In this document: piece by piece, positions 57,101 through 63,990 of the stretch
Layout of the letters: the number at the start of each line of letters is the position of its first letter
How positions within the stretch are numbered: position 1 is the first letter of the stretch
Assembly: GCF_014898055.3 (NCBI RefSeq)
Contig: NW_023604861.1
Span: forward strand, 100,380,083 to 100,444,082
DNA length: 64,000 nucleotides
Reading direction: 5' to 3'
From: Talpa occidentalis
Taxonomy: Eukaryota > Chordata > Mammalia > Eulipotyphla > Talpidae
Position numbers and translations under genes: made by a program
The notes under the pieces: model-generated
Told to the model about the DNA's origin: nothing
What the model saw: the letters and a program-made list of their open reading frames with translations, nothing else
Databases searched by the model: none

Positions 57101-60020
57101 CTAGTACTTTTATGTAATATCTATCTTTTAATATAAGTAGGGATTGCAAAATGTTGCTAGTTCAATCCCATCATCCATCTTTATTGGATTACATAATAGA
57201 GATACTCTACCCAACATGCTGTTGGGTTACTCAGTGATACATAATATAGGAAAGACCTGATCCTTTACCTTTTAAAATAAAGAGTGTGGGCCTCCCTGGT
57301 GGTGCAGTGGTTGAGCGCCGGGTTGCGAGGCTGCCCGCCGCCTCTGCAGCGCCAGTTTGATCCCCGGCCACCGGCGAGCGTCCCACAAAAAAAAAAAAGA
57401 CCAGTTTGGTTCGGTGTTATACACATAGACATTTAAATATCAACTATGTTTTAATGCATTTCTGTTATTATCTTTGTCCAGTGGTTGACTCCTGAGTCTT
57501 TTTGATAGAATTAAAGTAGTCTTATTGTTCTTTGGTTGCATTCATGGTGTCTGATATAACAGGATGTTCTAGACTCATCTTATATATTACCTGCTCCAGA
57601 CCTGGATCTGAGCCTTGAAACTAATTCCCTAGTTCTATTATCACAGAACAGGTGAAAGTGGTATATTTGGAACTGAAAAGTAATAAATTGATAACTGACA
57701 CATACAACATATATTATTACATGCTGGTATTCTCCTTTATTCCTTTTTTAATCTTTTTAGTTTTGTATATAGGAAGGGTCTCTGCTTATTACTCCAGTTT
57801 TTGTCTTTTTTTTTTTTTGAGATTGTATTTTACAAACTTTGCTTTCTGGTAAATCCTTATGGAAGGAATAATGGGAATATTACTCAGGTTTCTGAAAATT
57901 GAGTTATTTTGTGGTCTTCATCTTACAAAGTCAGTTTTTTTTTAAGGATTTATTTATTTATGCATACAAGAACTGGGGTACAGGCCAGAGGTGTGGGAGG
58001 TGAGAGGATTCACCAGAGACAGAGCGGGGAACAGAACAGGCGGATTGACTAAAGTACACTGCTAAGGGGAGCAAGAGAGGTGTGCTGTGCCTTGTGGGTA
58101 GCTCCCTGGCCAGCTGGGGATCGAACTCGTGCTGTAGTAGCTGTGGATAGCTTTCTAGCATCTTTACCCCTTGTGCCACCAGGGAGGCCCAGAATGTCAG
58201 TTTTGACCTTTGTGTGTTTTGTTGTTGGTTGTTGTGGGTCAGTTTTTCAGTTATGTTGTGTCACATTTCAGTATGTAATTTAAAATATATATTTTTGGAA
58301 CAGTTAACAGCTTTTCAAATTTGTAATATTAATTGTGGTTGTATTTAATCTGGTATTTCTATGTATTAGAGTAGTTTATTATAGCTTATTCTACCAGTTG
58401 CCATAACTCAAAATCTGATGTTATTTTAGAACATAGTTAAAAAGCATGATTTTTTGTTAGGCCTGTATTAAAGTTCTCAGGATAACCTTTATGTGACAAA
58501 GTAGTTACAGTGTTTATATTCCATGCACTAAAGTAAACAATGACAATGCTGAATAAATGTTGATTTTAGACCACCAGAATGTGAATTTGCGAAGTTTTGA
58601 ATTTGAGTCATTTTAACATAGATTAGGAAATAAAATTTTGTAAAGTTATTTGGAGATTGACAGAAATTATAAATGAACAAAATCTTAAAAGTTATGTGTG
58701 TTTGAGAGCGAGATTTGAAGCTTAAAAGAGCATGTCCATGTCAGGCGTCTTGTAATTTTTATATACTTTTGTCAAAAAAAATCAAGTACTTAAGATACTT
58801 GAATGAGGCAAGGTCTGAATCTATTTAATATTTTAAAGTCAGTGGGTAAATTTTCTTTAAAAACACACCCTGGGATATTTCTCAAGAGTTGAAATTGCTT
58901 TAAAATTGGATCAGATAAATTTTCCAAACACTAAGAACATCTTAGTATTTTTTTACATAATAGATAATCACTCTTGGAGAACTTCTGTGTTATTGTTGCT
59001 ATTAATCTTCTCAAATTTAGACTGTACCATATTTTGTGACTTTAATAAAGGGAATCTTTTTGTCATTGCAGGTTTTTTGGGCAAAACTCTTTAATATTAA
59101 TGGAAATATTGTGCTTTATTGATTGACTTGTTTTGAAACTGTTCATTTGGGGAAAAAAGTGGTGTGTTAAGTTGTCATTGCAGAATAATTATTCTGTAAA
59201 GAAACTTTCAGTGTTTTGACTTCTGTAAACTCTCCACTTTTCCCCACCTTTTCTAGTTTGATAGAGAGAATGTACGGATACCCGGAATGCTGATTATTGA
59301 TACTCCAGGGCATGAGTCTTTCAGGTAAGAACCATTTAAATCTTCTGTCATCAAGCAAATTGCTTGAAAATTTAAGTCTAAAAGTTCAGAGATGGTAAGG
59401 TGTTTGCTAGTCTTTAATCTTTGGATAGTATTTAAGATCTGTAGTCCCAGTAACTACTAATCCTCATTTGTGCCTCACTGATTTAGTACTATTTTATATG
59501 GATACTTGTTTTTTATAGAGAGAAGTATTCTACTTTGAAAGAGCAAATCCTAATACATACCTGGTCTATCTCCTGTGAAACCCATTACAGGTGGAATTTT
59601 ATCCTGTTGCCTCTTGGCCATATTCCTTAGCGCAAAAAACTTGGTCAGTAAAATTGGCAGAAATATTGGAGTAACTGCTGGAACTAACTCATTCCAACTG
59701 ATGTCAGTTCACTGTCAGATAAGCATTTGGCAAGTTAAGGGCTAATGGCACTTGAATTTAATGCATGTACTTCATTTTGTTCTTTTTATTTAGGCTTTAC
59801 AAAGAAATTAAAAATTTGACAAGTGAAAGTATTCATTTCAAGATTGCTATTTATGTATCTTTTTCCTCTTTTCAATAGTAATCTGAGAAACAGAGGAAGC
59901 TCTCTTTGTGATATTGCCATTTTAGTTGTTGATATTATGCACGGTTTGGAGCCCCAGACAATTGAATCTATCAACCTTCTGAAATCTAAAAAATGCCCCT
60001 TCATTGTTGCACTCAATAAG
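16103..60020 (+). CDS. EIF5B: Eukaryotic translation initiation factor 5B (5' 14 coding exons)
   Basis: The CDS joins 16103-16137, 38652-38771, 38861-38945, 39571-40246, 41511-41728, 42104-42254, 48531-48629, 49100-49189, 51000-51074, 54028-54311, 56225-56332, 56549-56659, 59257-59324 and 59879-60020. This gives 754 codons, continuing past the window. All phases agree. eIF5B is the cytosolic GTPase that joins the 60S subunit to the 48S complex. Residues 1-611 form a disordered tail of Lys/Glu/Asp blocks. The G domain follows: G1 GHVDTGKT (635-642), switch I GGIT (659-662), G3 DTPGH (699-703), and ALNK (751-754) as the first half of NKxD. G5 and domains II-IV are outside. An in-frame TGA at 16094 fixes the start, with G at -3 and +4. 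The one odd splice site is the GC donor after exon 8. Confidence 0.97.
18490..18817. repeat. Target-site duplication of a SINE
   Basis: CAAAATACTTGATTTT occurs at 18490-18505 and 18802-18817, flanking the SINE between. Confidence 0.9.
18506..18801 (-). mobile_element. tRNA-derived SINE, younger subfamily
   Basis: A reverse, near-consensus copy. The left end is a long ATTT repeat (18503-18534) then AAGATTTATTTA, and the right end is the head GCCACCGGGGAGGCCC. The 16-bp flanking duplication is perfect, so it is a recent insertion. Confidence 0.93.
20160..20545 (+). repeat. Ancient mammalian-wide repeat, probably a DNA transposon remnant
   Basis: The segment GAGGACCTCTTTACACTTCT, followed by an AT-rich middle and CACATCATGTGGTCTTTGG, then ATTTTGACCTCCTGAGTTAC, follows the order of a known conserved mammalian repeat with matching internal blocks. 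I cannot name the family with certainty. Confidence 0.5.
21030..21297 (-). mobile_element. tRNA-derived SINE, older subfamily
   Basis: A reverse copy with AAAGATTTATTTATTTATGC tail, diverged body (ACACGGGCTGGGGCATAAGCC) and GGGAGGCCCC head. Confidence 0.88.
21950..23130 (+). mobile_element. L1 ORF2 3'-part fragment, sense
   Basis: The text follows the C-terminal part of L1 ORF2: an ATATTTGCATATCATACATC block, then AAAAAATGGGCAGAAGAGTT, a TTTTCCAAAGAAGACATACA block and ATGGGATACCATATCACATC. It continues after a SINE into the GTTCATTGCAGCCCTTTTTT section and the ATAGAGTAACAAAACAAATG-type 3' end. It is frameshifted and not coding. Confidence 0.8.
22342..22590 (+). mobile_element. tRNA-derived SINE within an L1
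   Basis: Intermediate divergence, with A box region AACGCAGCGGTTGAG and a damaged B box (GGTTGATCCCCG). The tail is CATAAATAAATAAATAAAT with almost no poly-A. It splits the L1 fragment. Confidence 0.88.
23650..23919 (-). mobile_element. tRNA-derived SINE
   Basis: A reverse copy with AAAGATTTATTTATTTATTT tail and GCCACGGGGGAGGCCC head. Imperfect flanking repeats, AACATTCTTTTAAATTT at about 23639-23655 and AGCATTCTTTTAATTT at about 23920-23935, mark the target duplication. Confidence 0.9.
24020..24890 (-). mobile_element. Old L1 fragment, antisense
   Basis: The plus strand shows reversed L1 ORF2 blocks: TTTTTGGCTATTATAAATAA, AGTTCCATTTTCTCCACACC and GAATAGAAGTGGGGAAAGTG, with stops throughout. 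A C10 run lies at 24452-24463. Confidence 0.7.
25418..25534 (+). mobile_element. Head-only short SINE form
   Basis: It contains only the tRNA-related head, from GGGCCTCCCCTGG through a B box-like GGTTCATTCCC to GAGGGTCCCAC. It passes directly into poly-A without the usual body or TAAA tail. Compare the similar copy at 57288-57398. Confidence 0.85.
25551..25846 (-). mobile_element. tRNA-derived SINE, younger subfamily
   Basis: A reverse copy with head GCCACCGGGGAGGCCC at right and low divergence in the body. It inserted next to the head-only SINE and re-duplicated its poly-A/AGTCTTTT target. Confidence 0.9.
26100..27950 (-). mobile_element. Old L1 3' half, antisense
   Basis: Reversed L1 3' UTR text (GATATCCACATAACAAAATT, ACATTTTAAATGTACAATTC) is followed by reversed ORF2 blocks such as CATTCCCAGCAGCAATGTAC, TGCTGGTCATTTATATT and CAATTGTCCATGTAAATCC. 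Highly diverged, no usable frame. Confidence 0.75.
27366..27381. repeat. Short GT microsatellite
   Basis: A run of about eight GT units within the old L1. Confidence 0.8.
29004..29381. repeat. Target-site duplication of a SINE
   Basis: TGGAATGTGGATTTA occurs at 29004-29018 and 29367-29381. Confidence 0.9.
29016..29366 (-). mobile_element. tRNA-derived SINE, youngest-looking copy
   Basis: A reverse copy with an expanded ATTT microsatellite tail (about 29013-29068), an extra T/G-rich stretch, and a body and head very close to the consensus of the other young copies. Perfect 15-bp target duplication. Confidence 0.94.
30400..30580 (-). repeat. MIR SINE, antisense
   Basis: The plus strand reads as a reversed MIR core: TTTCTAGCTATGTGGCCTTT, then a TCTTTAAGCTTTTTGAGG block and AGGATTAAATGACATG. 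Confidence 0.6.
31150..31300 (-). repeat. MIR SINE, antisense
   Basis: A reversed MIR core is visible: GGGTTCAAATCCCACATCTG, then CTCAGTTTCTTCATCTATAA. This is the typical conserved order. Confidence 0.65.
31634..31950. repeat. Target-site duplication of a SINE
   Basis: GGGATATCTTTC occurs at 31634-31645 and 31939-31950. Confidence 0.9.
31646..31938 (+). mobile_element. tRNA-derived SINE, younger subfamily
   Basis: A forward, near-consensus copy with A box TGGCGCAGCGG and B box GGTTCGATCCC. The tail (CAAATAAATAAATAAAAATAC, CCTCTTAAAA) is like the copy at 1704. Confidence 0.93.
32266..32481 (-). other. L1 3' UTR and tail
   Basis: On the L1 strand, ORF2 is followed by a G-rich polypurine tract (plus-strand C-runs 32347-32392), AT-rich sequence with AATAAA hexamers, TAAATAAATAAATCTTAAAC and the terminal poly-A. 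The tail motif is the same as that ending the local SINEs. Confidence 0.85.
32482..33762 (-). pseudogene. L1 ORF2 C-terminal region remnant
   Basis: Two open stretches, 33762-32797 (321 codons) and 32724-32482 (80 codons), in different frames. They match the C-terminal part of ORF2p. A cysteine-rich segment is visible near 32880 ([20 protein letters not shown]), as expected for the ORF2 zinc-knuckle-like end. The break between them makes the product non-functional. Confidence 0.85.
33933..35048 (-). pseudogene. L1 ORF2 reverse transcriptase region remnant
   Basis: Open stretches 35048-34563 and 34517-33933 cover the reverse transcriptase. Visible signs are [22 protein letters not shown], the RQGCPLS segment and the catalytic FADDMIIY motif. 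A stop at about 34560 separates the two in the same frame, and another stop ends the second at 33933. Confidence 0.9.
35217..35985 (-). pseudogene. L1 ORF2 endonuclease C-terminal part remnant
   Basis: The frame (best from 35777 to 35217) shows the end of an apurinic endonuclease domain: [11 protein letters not shown] and [11 protein letters not shown], including the SDH catalytic-type motif. Upstream, in the same general frame, VGDFNTPLS is readable. The first part of the endonuclease is missing because of the internal deletion. Frameshifts near 35237 and 35150 break the link to the reverse transcriptase. Confidence 0.8.
35967..36665 (-). pseudogene. L1 ORF1 remnant (truncated)
   Basis: A 232-codon frame: disordered N-terminus, then a coiled coil (about residues 75-160, heptads rich in E, K, L and I), then the start of the RNA-recognition part ([32 protein letters not shown]). 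After TARHIII the sequence changes to text matching ORF2 and stops. The C-terminal domain is therefore lost. An intact ORF1p would be roughly a third longer. Confidence 0.85.
36666..37918 (-). promoter_or_regulatory. L1 5' UTR with internal promoter
   Basis: GC-rich and CpG-containing. It begins on the minus strand with a G-rich leader then CAACATGGCGGCGAGG, a YY1-like motif at the same place as in other mammalian L1s. The region contains a repeated 19-mer differing at one base (36758-36776 and 36971-36989), suggesting an internal repeat unit. Sense promoter output would run antisense to EIF5B. A reverse promoter, if present as in human L1, would point toward EIF5B exon 2. Confidence 0.75.
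38652..38771 (+). CDS. EIF5B: EIF5B coding exon 2
   Basis: 120 nt, codons 12-52. It encodes [20 protein letters not shown] and then a lysine-rich GKKKKERK block. Acceptor ATATAAG, donor GTAAGT. Confidence 0.96.
38861..38945 (+). CDS. EIF5B: EIF5B coding exon 3
   Basis: 85 nt, codons 52-80, encoding [20 protein letters not shown] and ending at AVK. Intron 2 before it is only 89 bp. Confidence 0.97.
38946..39570 (+). other. EIF5B intron 3
   Basis: 625 bp of AT-rich sequence with no recognisable repeat or gene. Confidence 0.8.
39571..40246 (+). CDS. EIF5B: EIF5B coding exon 4
   Basis: 676 nt, codons 81-306, the largest exon. It encodes alternating lysine-rich and acidic blocks with many Ser next to Asp/Glu ([21 protein letters not shown]), likely casein kinase 2-type targets by sequence, then a basic helix ([17 protein letters not shown]). 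Donor GAAG/GTTGGT. Confidence 0.97.
40247..41510 (+). other. EIF5B intron 4
   Basis: 1,264 bp. A weak L1 3'-end-like piece lies at about 40980-41160. The rest is unassigned. Confidence 0.75.
41511..41728 (+). CDS. EIF5B: EIF5B coding exon 5
   Basis: 218 nt, codons 306-378. It encodes an uninterrupted Lys/Glu-rich segment and a long charged helix ([19 protein letters not shown]). Donor GAG/GTATGT. Confidence 0.97.
41729..42103 (+). other. EIF5B intron 5
   Basis: 375 bp, AT-rich, no repeat or gene recognised. Confidence 0.8.
42104..42254 (+). CDS. EIF5B: EIF5B coding exon 6
   Basis: 151 nt, codons 379-429. It encodes the end of the charged helix and [20 protein letters not shown]. Donor G/GTGAGT. 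Confidence 0.97.
42997..43020. repeat. Poly-A homopolymer
   Basis: A run of 24 A without an attached recognisable SINE body. Confidence 0.9.
43478..43690 (+). repeat. MIR SINE
   Basis: The sense order of a MIR is visible: CATTTACTATGTTATTTAG, ATATAGATGGTTAAATGAAG, GAGAGCTTAAACAGCTTGCC and a CTAGAGCTAAGATATAAGC-type block. Confidence 0.7.
45296..45780 (+). repeat. Ancient mammalian-wide interspersed repeat
   Basis: It follows the well-known order TGCTATAACAAATCACCACA, TTTAGTGACTTAAAACAAC, ATCAGAAGTGTGACATG, GTAGGGGAGAATCTGTTCCC and GACATGGGCATCTTTGG. I recognise the pattern but not the family name with certainty. Confidence 0.65.
46094..46360 (-). mobile_element. tRNA-derived SINE, older subfamily
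   Basis: A reverse copy with tail CAGATTTATTTATTCATG and head CCACCTGGAGGCCCT. It is directly followed by another reverse SINE. Confidence 0.87.
46361..46677 (-). mobile_element. tRNA-derived SINE, older subfamily with internal duplication
   Basis: A reverse copy with tail TTAAGATTTATTTTATTTAT and head CCACCAGGGAGGC. GTGGAGGGGAGCAGTAGG occurs twice (about 46504-46521 and 46539-46556), so a segment of about 35 bp of its body is duplicated. The pair of SINEs is enclosed by ATTGGGTAACT at about 46083-46093 and 46680-46690. Confidence 0.87.
47958..48257. repeat. Target-site duplication of a SINE
   Basis: AAAGCAAATCTTTTGGG occurs at 47958-47974 and 48241-48257. Confidence 0.92.
47975..48240 (+). 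mobile_element. tRNA-derived SINE
   Basis: A forward copy with head GGCCTCCCCTGGTGGCAC and B box region AGTTTGATCCC. The tail is TATAAATAAATAAATCTTTA with poly-A. Perfect 17-bp target duplication. Confidence 0.92.
48531..48629 (+). CDS. EIF5B: EIF5B coding exon 7
   Basis: 99 nt, codons 429-462: [20 protein letters not shown] then a lysine-rich stretch and QQLENKE. Acceptor TCTCTCAG, donor GAAG/GTTTGT. Confidence 0.96.
48630..49099 (+). other. EIF5B intron 7
   Basis: 470 bp, AT-rich, nothing recognised. Confidence 0.8.
49100..49189 (+). CDS. EIF5B: EIF5B coding exon 8
   Basis: 90 nt, codons 462-492: [20 protein letters not shown] and PPPVEP. The reading frame and the homologous protein require the exon to end at CCAG (49189), where the intron begins GCCAGT rather than GT. 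Confidence 0.88.
49662..49965. repeat. Target-site duplication of a SINE
   Basis: ATACTGTTTA occurs at 49662-49671 and 49956-49965. Confidence 0.85.
49672..49955 (+). mobile_element. tRNA-derived SINE
   Basis: A forward copy with head GGGGCCTCCCCTGG and B box-like GGTTTGATCCC. The tail is AAATAAATAAATAAATCTTT followed by poly-A. Confidence 0.9.
51000..51074 (+). CDS. EIF5B: EIF5B coding exon 9
   Basis: 75 nt, codons 492-517: [20 protein letters not shown] and EEREK. Acceptor TTTATAG, donor AAAG/GTGACT. Confidence 0.95.
51352..51627 (+). mobile_element. tRNA-derived SINE, older subfamily
   Basis: A forward, diverged copy (head GGGCCTCTTTGGTGGTGC, GGAGGTTAAGTCTC) with a body like the older reverse copies and tail GTAAATAAATCTTAAAA. 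Imperfect flanking repeats AAAACCTATAGG and AAAACCTGTAGG. Confidence 0.88.
51740..53560 (-). mobile_element. Old L1 5'-side region, antisense
   Basis: The plus strand reads as reversed L1 sequence from the endonuclease side (TGTTAAATCTCCCACCATGA, GATGCTGTATTATTAGGTG) into reversed 5'-region text (AGAATTTCCTGTAGTACAGA). It is highly decayed, with a C10 run at about 51861-51872. Confidence 0.6.
54028..54311 (+). CDS. EIF5B: EIF5B coding exon 10
   Basis: 284 nt, codons 517-611. It encodes [14 protein letters not shown], then an almost pure Glu/Asp tract from a GAG/GAA/GAT microsatellite (about 54069-54135), then [13 protein letters not shown] and [20 protein letters not shown] up to the start of the G domain linker. 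Donor GAG/GTATTT. The acceptor lies in an AAGAAG tandem. Confidence 0.95.
54838..55145 (-). mobile_element. L1 3'-end fragment, antisense
   Basis: The plus strand shows reversed L1 3' UTR text: CTAGGGGTATAAGGCCATAC, ACCAAAGCACCAGTAACTC, then a pyrimidine-rich CCCTCCTCCTTTGATACC block, which corresponds to the polypurine tract on the other strand. Confidence 0.65.
55733..55862 (-). mobile_element. L1 3'-end fragment, antisense
   Basis: TTTATTGAGGTAACATTGAT, ATGGGTACAGGTTTACACC and ACCAAAGCCCCAGTTATT, a typical reversed L1 3' end. Confidence 0.7.
56225..56332 (+). CDS. EIF5B: EIF5B coding exon 11 (G1 / P-loop)
   Basis: 108 nt, codons 612-647. It opens the GTPase domain: [20 protein letters not shown]. 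The P-loop GHVDTGKT is at 635-642, with the Lys and Thr that bind phosphate and magnesium. Donor AAA/GTAAGA. Confidence 0.97.
56549..56659 (+). CDS. EIF5B: EIF5B coding exon 12 (switch I)
   Basis: 111 nt, codons 648-684: [20 protein letters not shown] and [12 protein letters not shown]. The switch I threonine is Thr662. Intron 11 before it is 216 bp. Confidence 0.97.
57288..57398 (+). mobile_element. Head-only short SINE form
   Basis: The tRNA-like head (GGGCCTCCCTGGTGGTGCAG, GTTTGATCCCCGG, CGAGCGTCCCAC) is followed directly by A12. It ends at the same consensus position as the copy at 25418-25534. Confidence 0.85.
57940..58190 (-). mobile_element. tRNA-derived SINE, older subfamily
   Basis: A reverse copy with tail TTTAAGGATTTATTTATTTA and head CCACCAGGGAGGCCC. 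Flanking GTCAGTTTT copies (57930-57938, 58196-58204) suggest the target duplication. Confidence 0.88.
59257..59324 (+). CDS. EIF5B: EIF5B coding exon 13 (G3)
   Basis: 68 nt, codons 685-707: [25 protein letters not shown] at 699-703 contains the catalytic His of translational GTPases. Donor CAG/GTAAGA. Confidence 0.97.
59325..59878 (+). other. EIF5B intron 13
   Basis: 554 bp, AT-rich, nothing recognised. Confidence 0.8.
59879..60020 (+). CDS. EIF5B: EIF5B coding exon 14 (start of G4)
   Basis: 142 nt, codons 707-754: [37 protein letters not shown] and PFIVALNK. The exon ends exactly after NK of NKxD, so the aspartate is in the next exon outside this window. Donor AAG/GTAAGT. Confidence 0.97.
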
Positions 60021-60129
60021 GTAAGTTAAGCTCTTTTGGAAAATTAAATTATAAAAAAAAGCTTCTTAATTTTTGAATGATTTCAAAAGTACTAATGAAC
60101 TTCTGTATTAGTAAAAACTCATGCTAAGT

Positions 60130-62160
60130 ATACAGTTTATTTTGTCACATTTCTGTATACAGATGGCCATCATCTTTCAGAATATAGAACATCTCCATAT
60201 TCCCAGAATGTTCTTTACAGGCAGCCTGCCCACATTTCCAGTCCCAAACACTGATCTATCTATCACACAGTCTAGTTTTGCCTGTTTTTTTAAAATAATA
60301 TTAGTGGAATTGTACAGCATGTGGATTATATTTGTCATTTTCACTACTCATAGATTTATCCATGTTATTATAGATTTTTTCCTTTTTATGTTGAGTTATG
60401 TTTTATTATATGAGTGATAACATAGTTTTATGTATTTATGATTGAAGGACATTGGGGTTGATTCCAATTTTAAGTTACTAATGAAGCAGCTACAAACATG
60501 TCTGTGTAAGTCCTTTTGTAGACATTTGTTTCTATTTACTTTGAGTAAATATAGAATTGCTAAATCATATGGTATACATATGTTCAATTTTATGAGAAAC
60601 TGACACATTTTTCAAAAGAGATTCTACCATTGTACATTTGAATGAGCCTTGTATGGGAGTTCCAGTGTTTCTGCACATTTTTGCTGACACTTGCCCTGCC
60701 TGTAGCCATTCTGATAACTGTATAGAGCTTAAGTACTGTAGTTTGAGTTTCCATGGTGACTGATGGTATCAGATATCTTGTCAATGCCCTCTTTTTGAAG
60801 TGTTCATTTAAAGCCTAATGCTCATTTTTTATTAGTGTTGAGCTTTAAGCATTCTTTATTTATATTTGTCTTCTGTCCTTTATACAATTCACATATATTC
60901 TTGTAGTTAAGAACTTAGTTTTTCACTTTCTTAGTTGTGTATTTTAAATAACTGAACATTCTAATTGTGGCAAAATCCAATTTGGGGATTTTTAAATAAT
61001 TTGTTTCTTGTTTTCTATATAAGTAATCTTTTCCCACCCCAAGATCATGAAGATTTTCTCCACTGTTTGTAGATATTTAACATTTTGATAAATACATTTG
61101 ATGTTTGTGCTTGATATGTAATGAGGGTCAAGCTTTACTTGTTTCCACATAAATATTTAATTCAAAATCTTTGTTGAAAATATTACTCTTTTCCCTGTTG
61201 AATTACTTTGAAATCTTTGTTGTAAATTTGTTGACAATTTATGTAGCTATATAGACGTGTGTGTATGTCTTAGTATTTATCTTCTTTCATTGATCACTAT
61301 GTTCATGCCTTTATTAGGTAGTGTTAAGTTCTTCAACTTTCGGTTTCTACAAAAAGCTTTGAGGATTCTGATTGAGATTGTATTTAATTTATAGATAAAA
61401 TTCTGGGAGAATTGACATTTTATTTTTTTTAACATTTATATGTACAAGAACTGGGGTATAGGCCAGAGGTGAAGGGGGTGAGAGGATTCACCAGAGGTAG
61501 TGTGGGGAGCAGAGCCGGCGGATCCACTGAAATGTATTGCTGAGGGGAGCAATATTTACTCTCATGGCAATATTCTGTAGTTTCATTGTCAGTGAGTTAG
61601 ACCAATTTTTCTAAATTTATCTCTAGTATTTCATAGTTTTGATACTATTGTAAATAGCATTAAAATTTGAATTTTTAATTGTCACTTTTACATAGAAAGT
61701 TGATTTTTACATATTGACCTTTTATATTGTGAGCTTGTTAAATTCACTGATTAGTCCTAGTAACTTTTTCTGTAGATCCTGTGAGATTTTCTAGATATGC
61801 TACTATGTTATCTGCAATTACTGTTGTATATTTTCCCTTATCTGTACGTTCTGTGAATTTTTTCTTCCTTACTGTACTAACTAGACTTGTAGAACTATGA
61901 TGAATAGAAGTGATAATAGACATCCCTGCTTTCTTCTTGATCTTAGGGGGCAAGCGTTTGATCCTTCATCATAAGTTTTATCAGTTGTAAGGGTTTTTTT
62001 TTTGTAAATGCTATTAGGTTAAGGGAAGTTTCTTTATATAGGTTGCTTAGTGTTTTCTGGCCTTATTTCTTTTGTTATGAATGATGATTTTTGTCAGATA
62101 CATATAATGCATCTCAATGTTCATGTGACTTTTCTCCTTTATTAACAAAATTGACTTGAT
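60130..62160 (-). mobile_element. Old L1 3' half, antisense
   Basis: Reversed L1 text in order: ATGGCCATCATCTTTCAG, GATTGAAGGACATTGGGGTT, the ATGGTATACATATGTTCAAT block, AATGAGGGTCAAGCTTTAC and GATGAATAGAAGTGATAATA. A SINE piece interrupts it at 61427. Confidence 0.7.
61427..61551 (-). mobile_element. Truncated tRNA-derived SINE
   Basis: A reverse fragment containing tail and middle (ACAAGAACTGGGGTATAGGC to GAGGGGAGCAAT) but lacking the head with A and B boxes, so it could not be transcribed from its own promoter. Confidence 0.85.
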
Positions 62161-62199
62161 ATTTTGTGGGGATTTACTAACTTTCTATGTAAGATTTTC

Positions 62200-63990
62200 C
62201 TTTTTTAAGAGCATTTTAAAGTTCCCAGAAAAATTGATATTCATACACAAACCCACCCATACACATCCTCCCCAGTATAAGAGTTTCCCTTTCTATTAGA
62301 GTGGTACGTTTGATACACTTGATGAACTTACATTTACATATAAGAATCACCCAAAGTCCATTGTTTACATTAGGGTTCATTCACTCTTGTACATTTATGA
62401 CTTTGGACAAATTTATAATGACATATATACATCATTATGGTATCATAGTATTTTCTTGCCTAAAAATTCTCTGTGCCTTACCTATTCATTCATGTATCCG
62501 CTGTCTCCATGGTTTTGCCTTTTCCAGAATGTCATGTAGTTGGACTCCTACAGTATGTAGTCCTTTCAAGTTGTCTTCTTTCACTTACTGTTTATGCATT
62601 AACGTTTCCTCCGTGTCTTTTCATGGCTTGGCAGTTCATTTCTTTTTAGCACTGAATAATATTCATTGTCCAGATACACCACAATTTATCCATCCACCCC
62701 ATGAAGGACAGCTAAGTTTTGCATTATAAATAAAGTAAACATTCATGTGCAGGTTTTTGTGTGGCGTAAGCTTTTAACTCTTGGTTAAATACCAAGGTGT
62801 GTGATGACTAGATGATAAAGTATGTTTAGTTTTGTAAGAAACTGTCAAAGTTACTGTATCATTTTGTATTCCCACAACAGTTAAATTCTGTGTTGTTCCA
62901 CATACTCACCATCATATGGTATTGTTAGTGTTTTGGATTTTGTCCATTCTAATAGGTGTGTAGTGGCATTTTGTTATTTTATGTTTCCCTGATTGTGTTA
63001 AGATATGAGACATCTGTTTATGGGCTTATTTGCCATGTGTACATCTTTGGTAAAGTGTCTGTTAAACTCATTGACCCATTTTTTAATTGGTTTGTCTTGT
63101 TGAATTCTTTGTATATTTGGATACCAGTTTTTTATCAGATGTGTTTTTTGCAAATATTTTCTCCCACTCTGTAGCTCATTGTCTCATTCTCTTAACATGA
63201 TCTTTCACAGAGAAGTTTTAATTTTAATTGTATCTAGCTTTCACTTTTTCTTTAACGAGTCATCGAGTTGTATCTAACCAGTCATCACCATAGCCAAGGT
63301 CATCTAGGTTTTCTCTTATGATACCTTCTAGAAGGCTCATAGTTTGTGTTTTACATTGATATCTTTGATCCATTCTGAATTAATTTTTGTGATGGGTGTA
63401 CGGTTTGTGTCTCGATTGAGTGTTTTGTGTGTTGATATATACTTTTTCCAGCAACATTTGTTATTACTGTTGATTATTGAATCTTAAACCAACCCTGCAT
63501 TACTAATACAAATCCTGGATTTTACTTGCTAATTTTTTAACATTTTTGTATCCATGAGTGGCTTTGGTATATAATTTTCTTGTAATATTTTTTTGTCTGG
63601 TTTTGATGTCATTGCAGTATTGAACTCACAAAGATGAGGTTGAGTATTGTCTGTTTTTTGAAAGAGTTTGTGTAGGAATGGTATTATTTTATTAAGTGTT
63701 TGATCTAACAAGTAAAATCACATCACCACGGAATTTAAGTAGGTGTGGTGTTATTCAGGTATTTTATGTTTTGCTAGTATAGAATTCTATGTATTCTGTG
63801 TTCATGGATTGGAAGAATTAACACGGTTAAAATGGCTATATTACTGAAAGCATATGCAAATCCAAAGCAGTCCTTATCAAATCCCATGACATTCTTTACA
63901 GAAATAGAACAAAAATAAAAAAATTCATTTGGAGCTACAAAAACCCCATTTAACAAAAATGTTTGAGTAAAAATGTAGGTATCAGATTCC
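62200..63990 (-). mobile_element. Second old L1 3' half, antisense
   Basis: It starts again with a reversed L1 3' UTR (AAAGTTCCCAGAAAAATTGA) and proceeds through reversed ORF2 blocks: AGCACTGAATAATATTCATT, CATTCTAATAGGTGTGTAGT, CATCATATGGTATTGTTAG and AGTTTGTGTAGGAATGG. It runs to the window edge. The repeated 3'-end signature shows it is a separate insertion from the one to its left. Confidence 0.75.

Larger units (their letters stand above)
56660..59256 (+). other. EIF5B intron 12
   Basis: 2,597 bp with a head-only SINE and an older reverse SINE. The remainder (56660-57280, 58200-59250) is AT-rich with nothing recognised. Confidence 0.8.
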
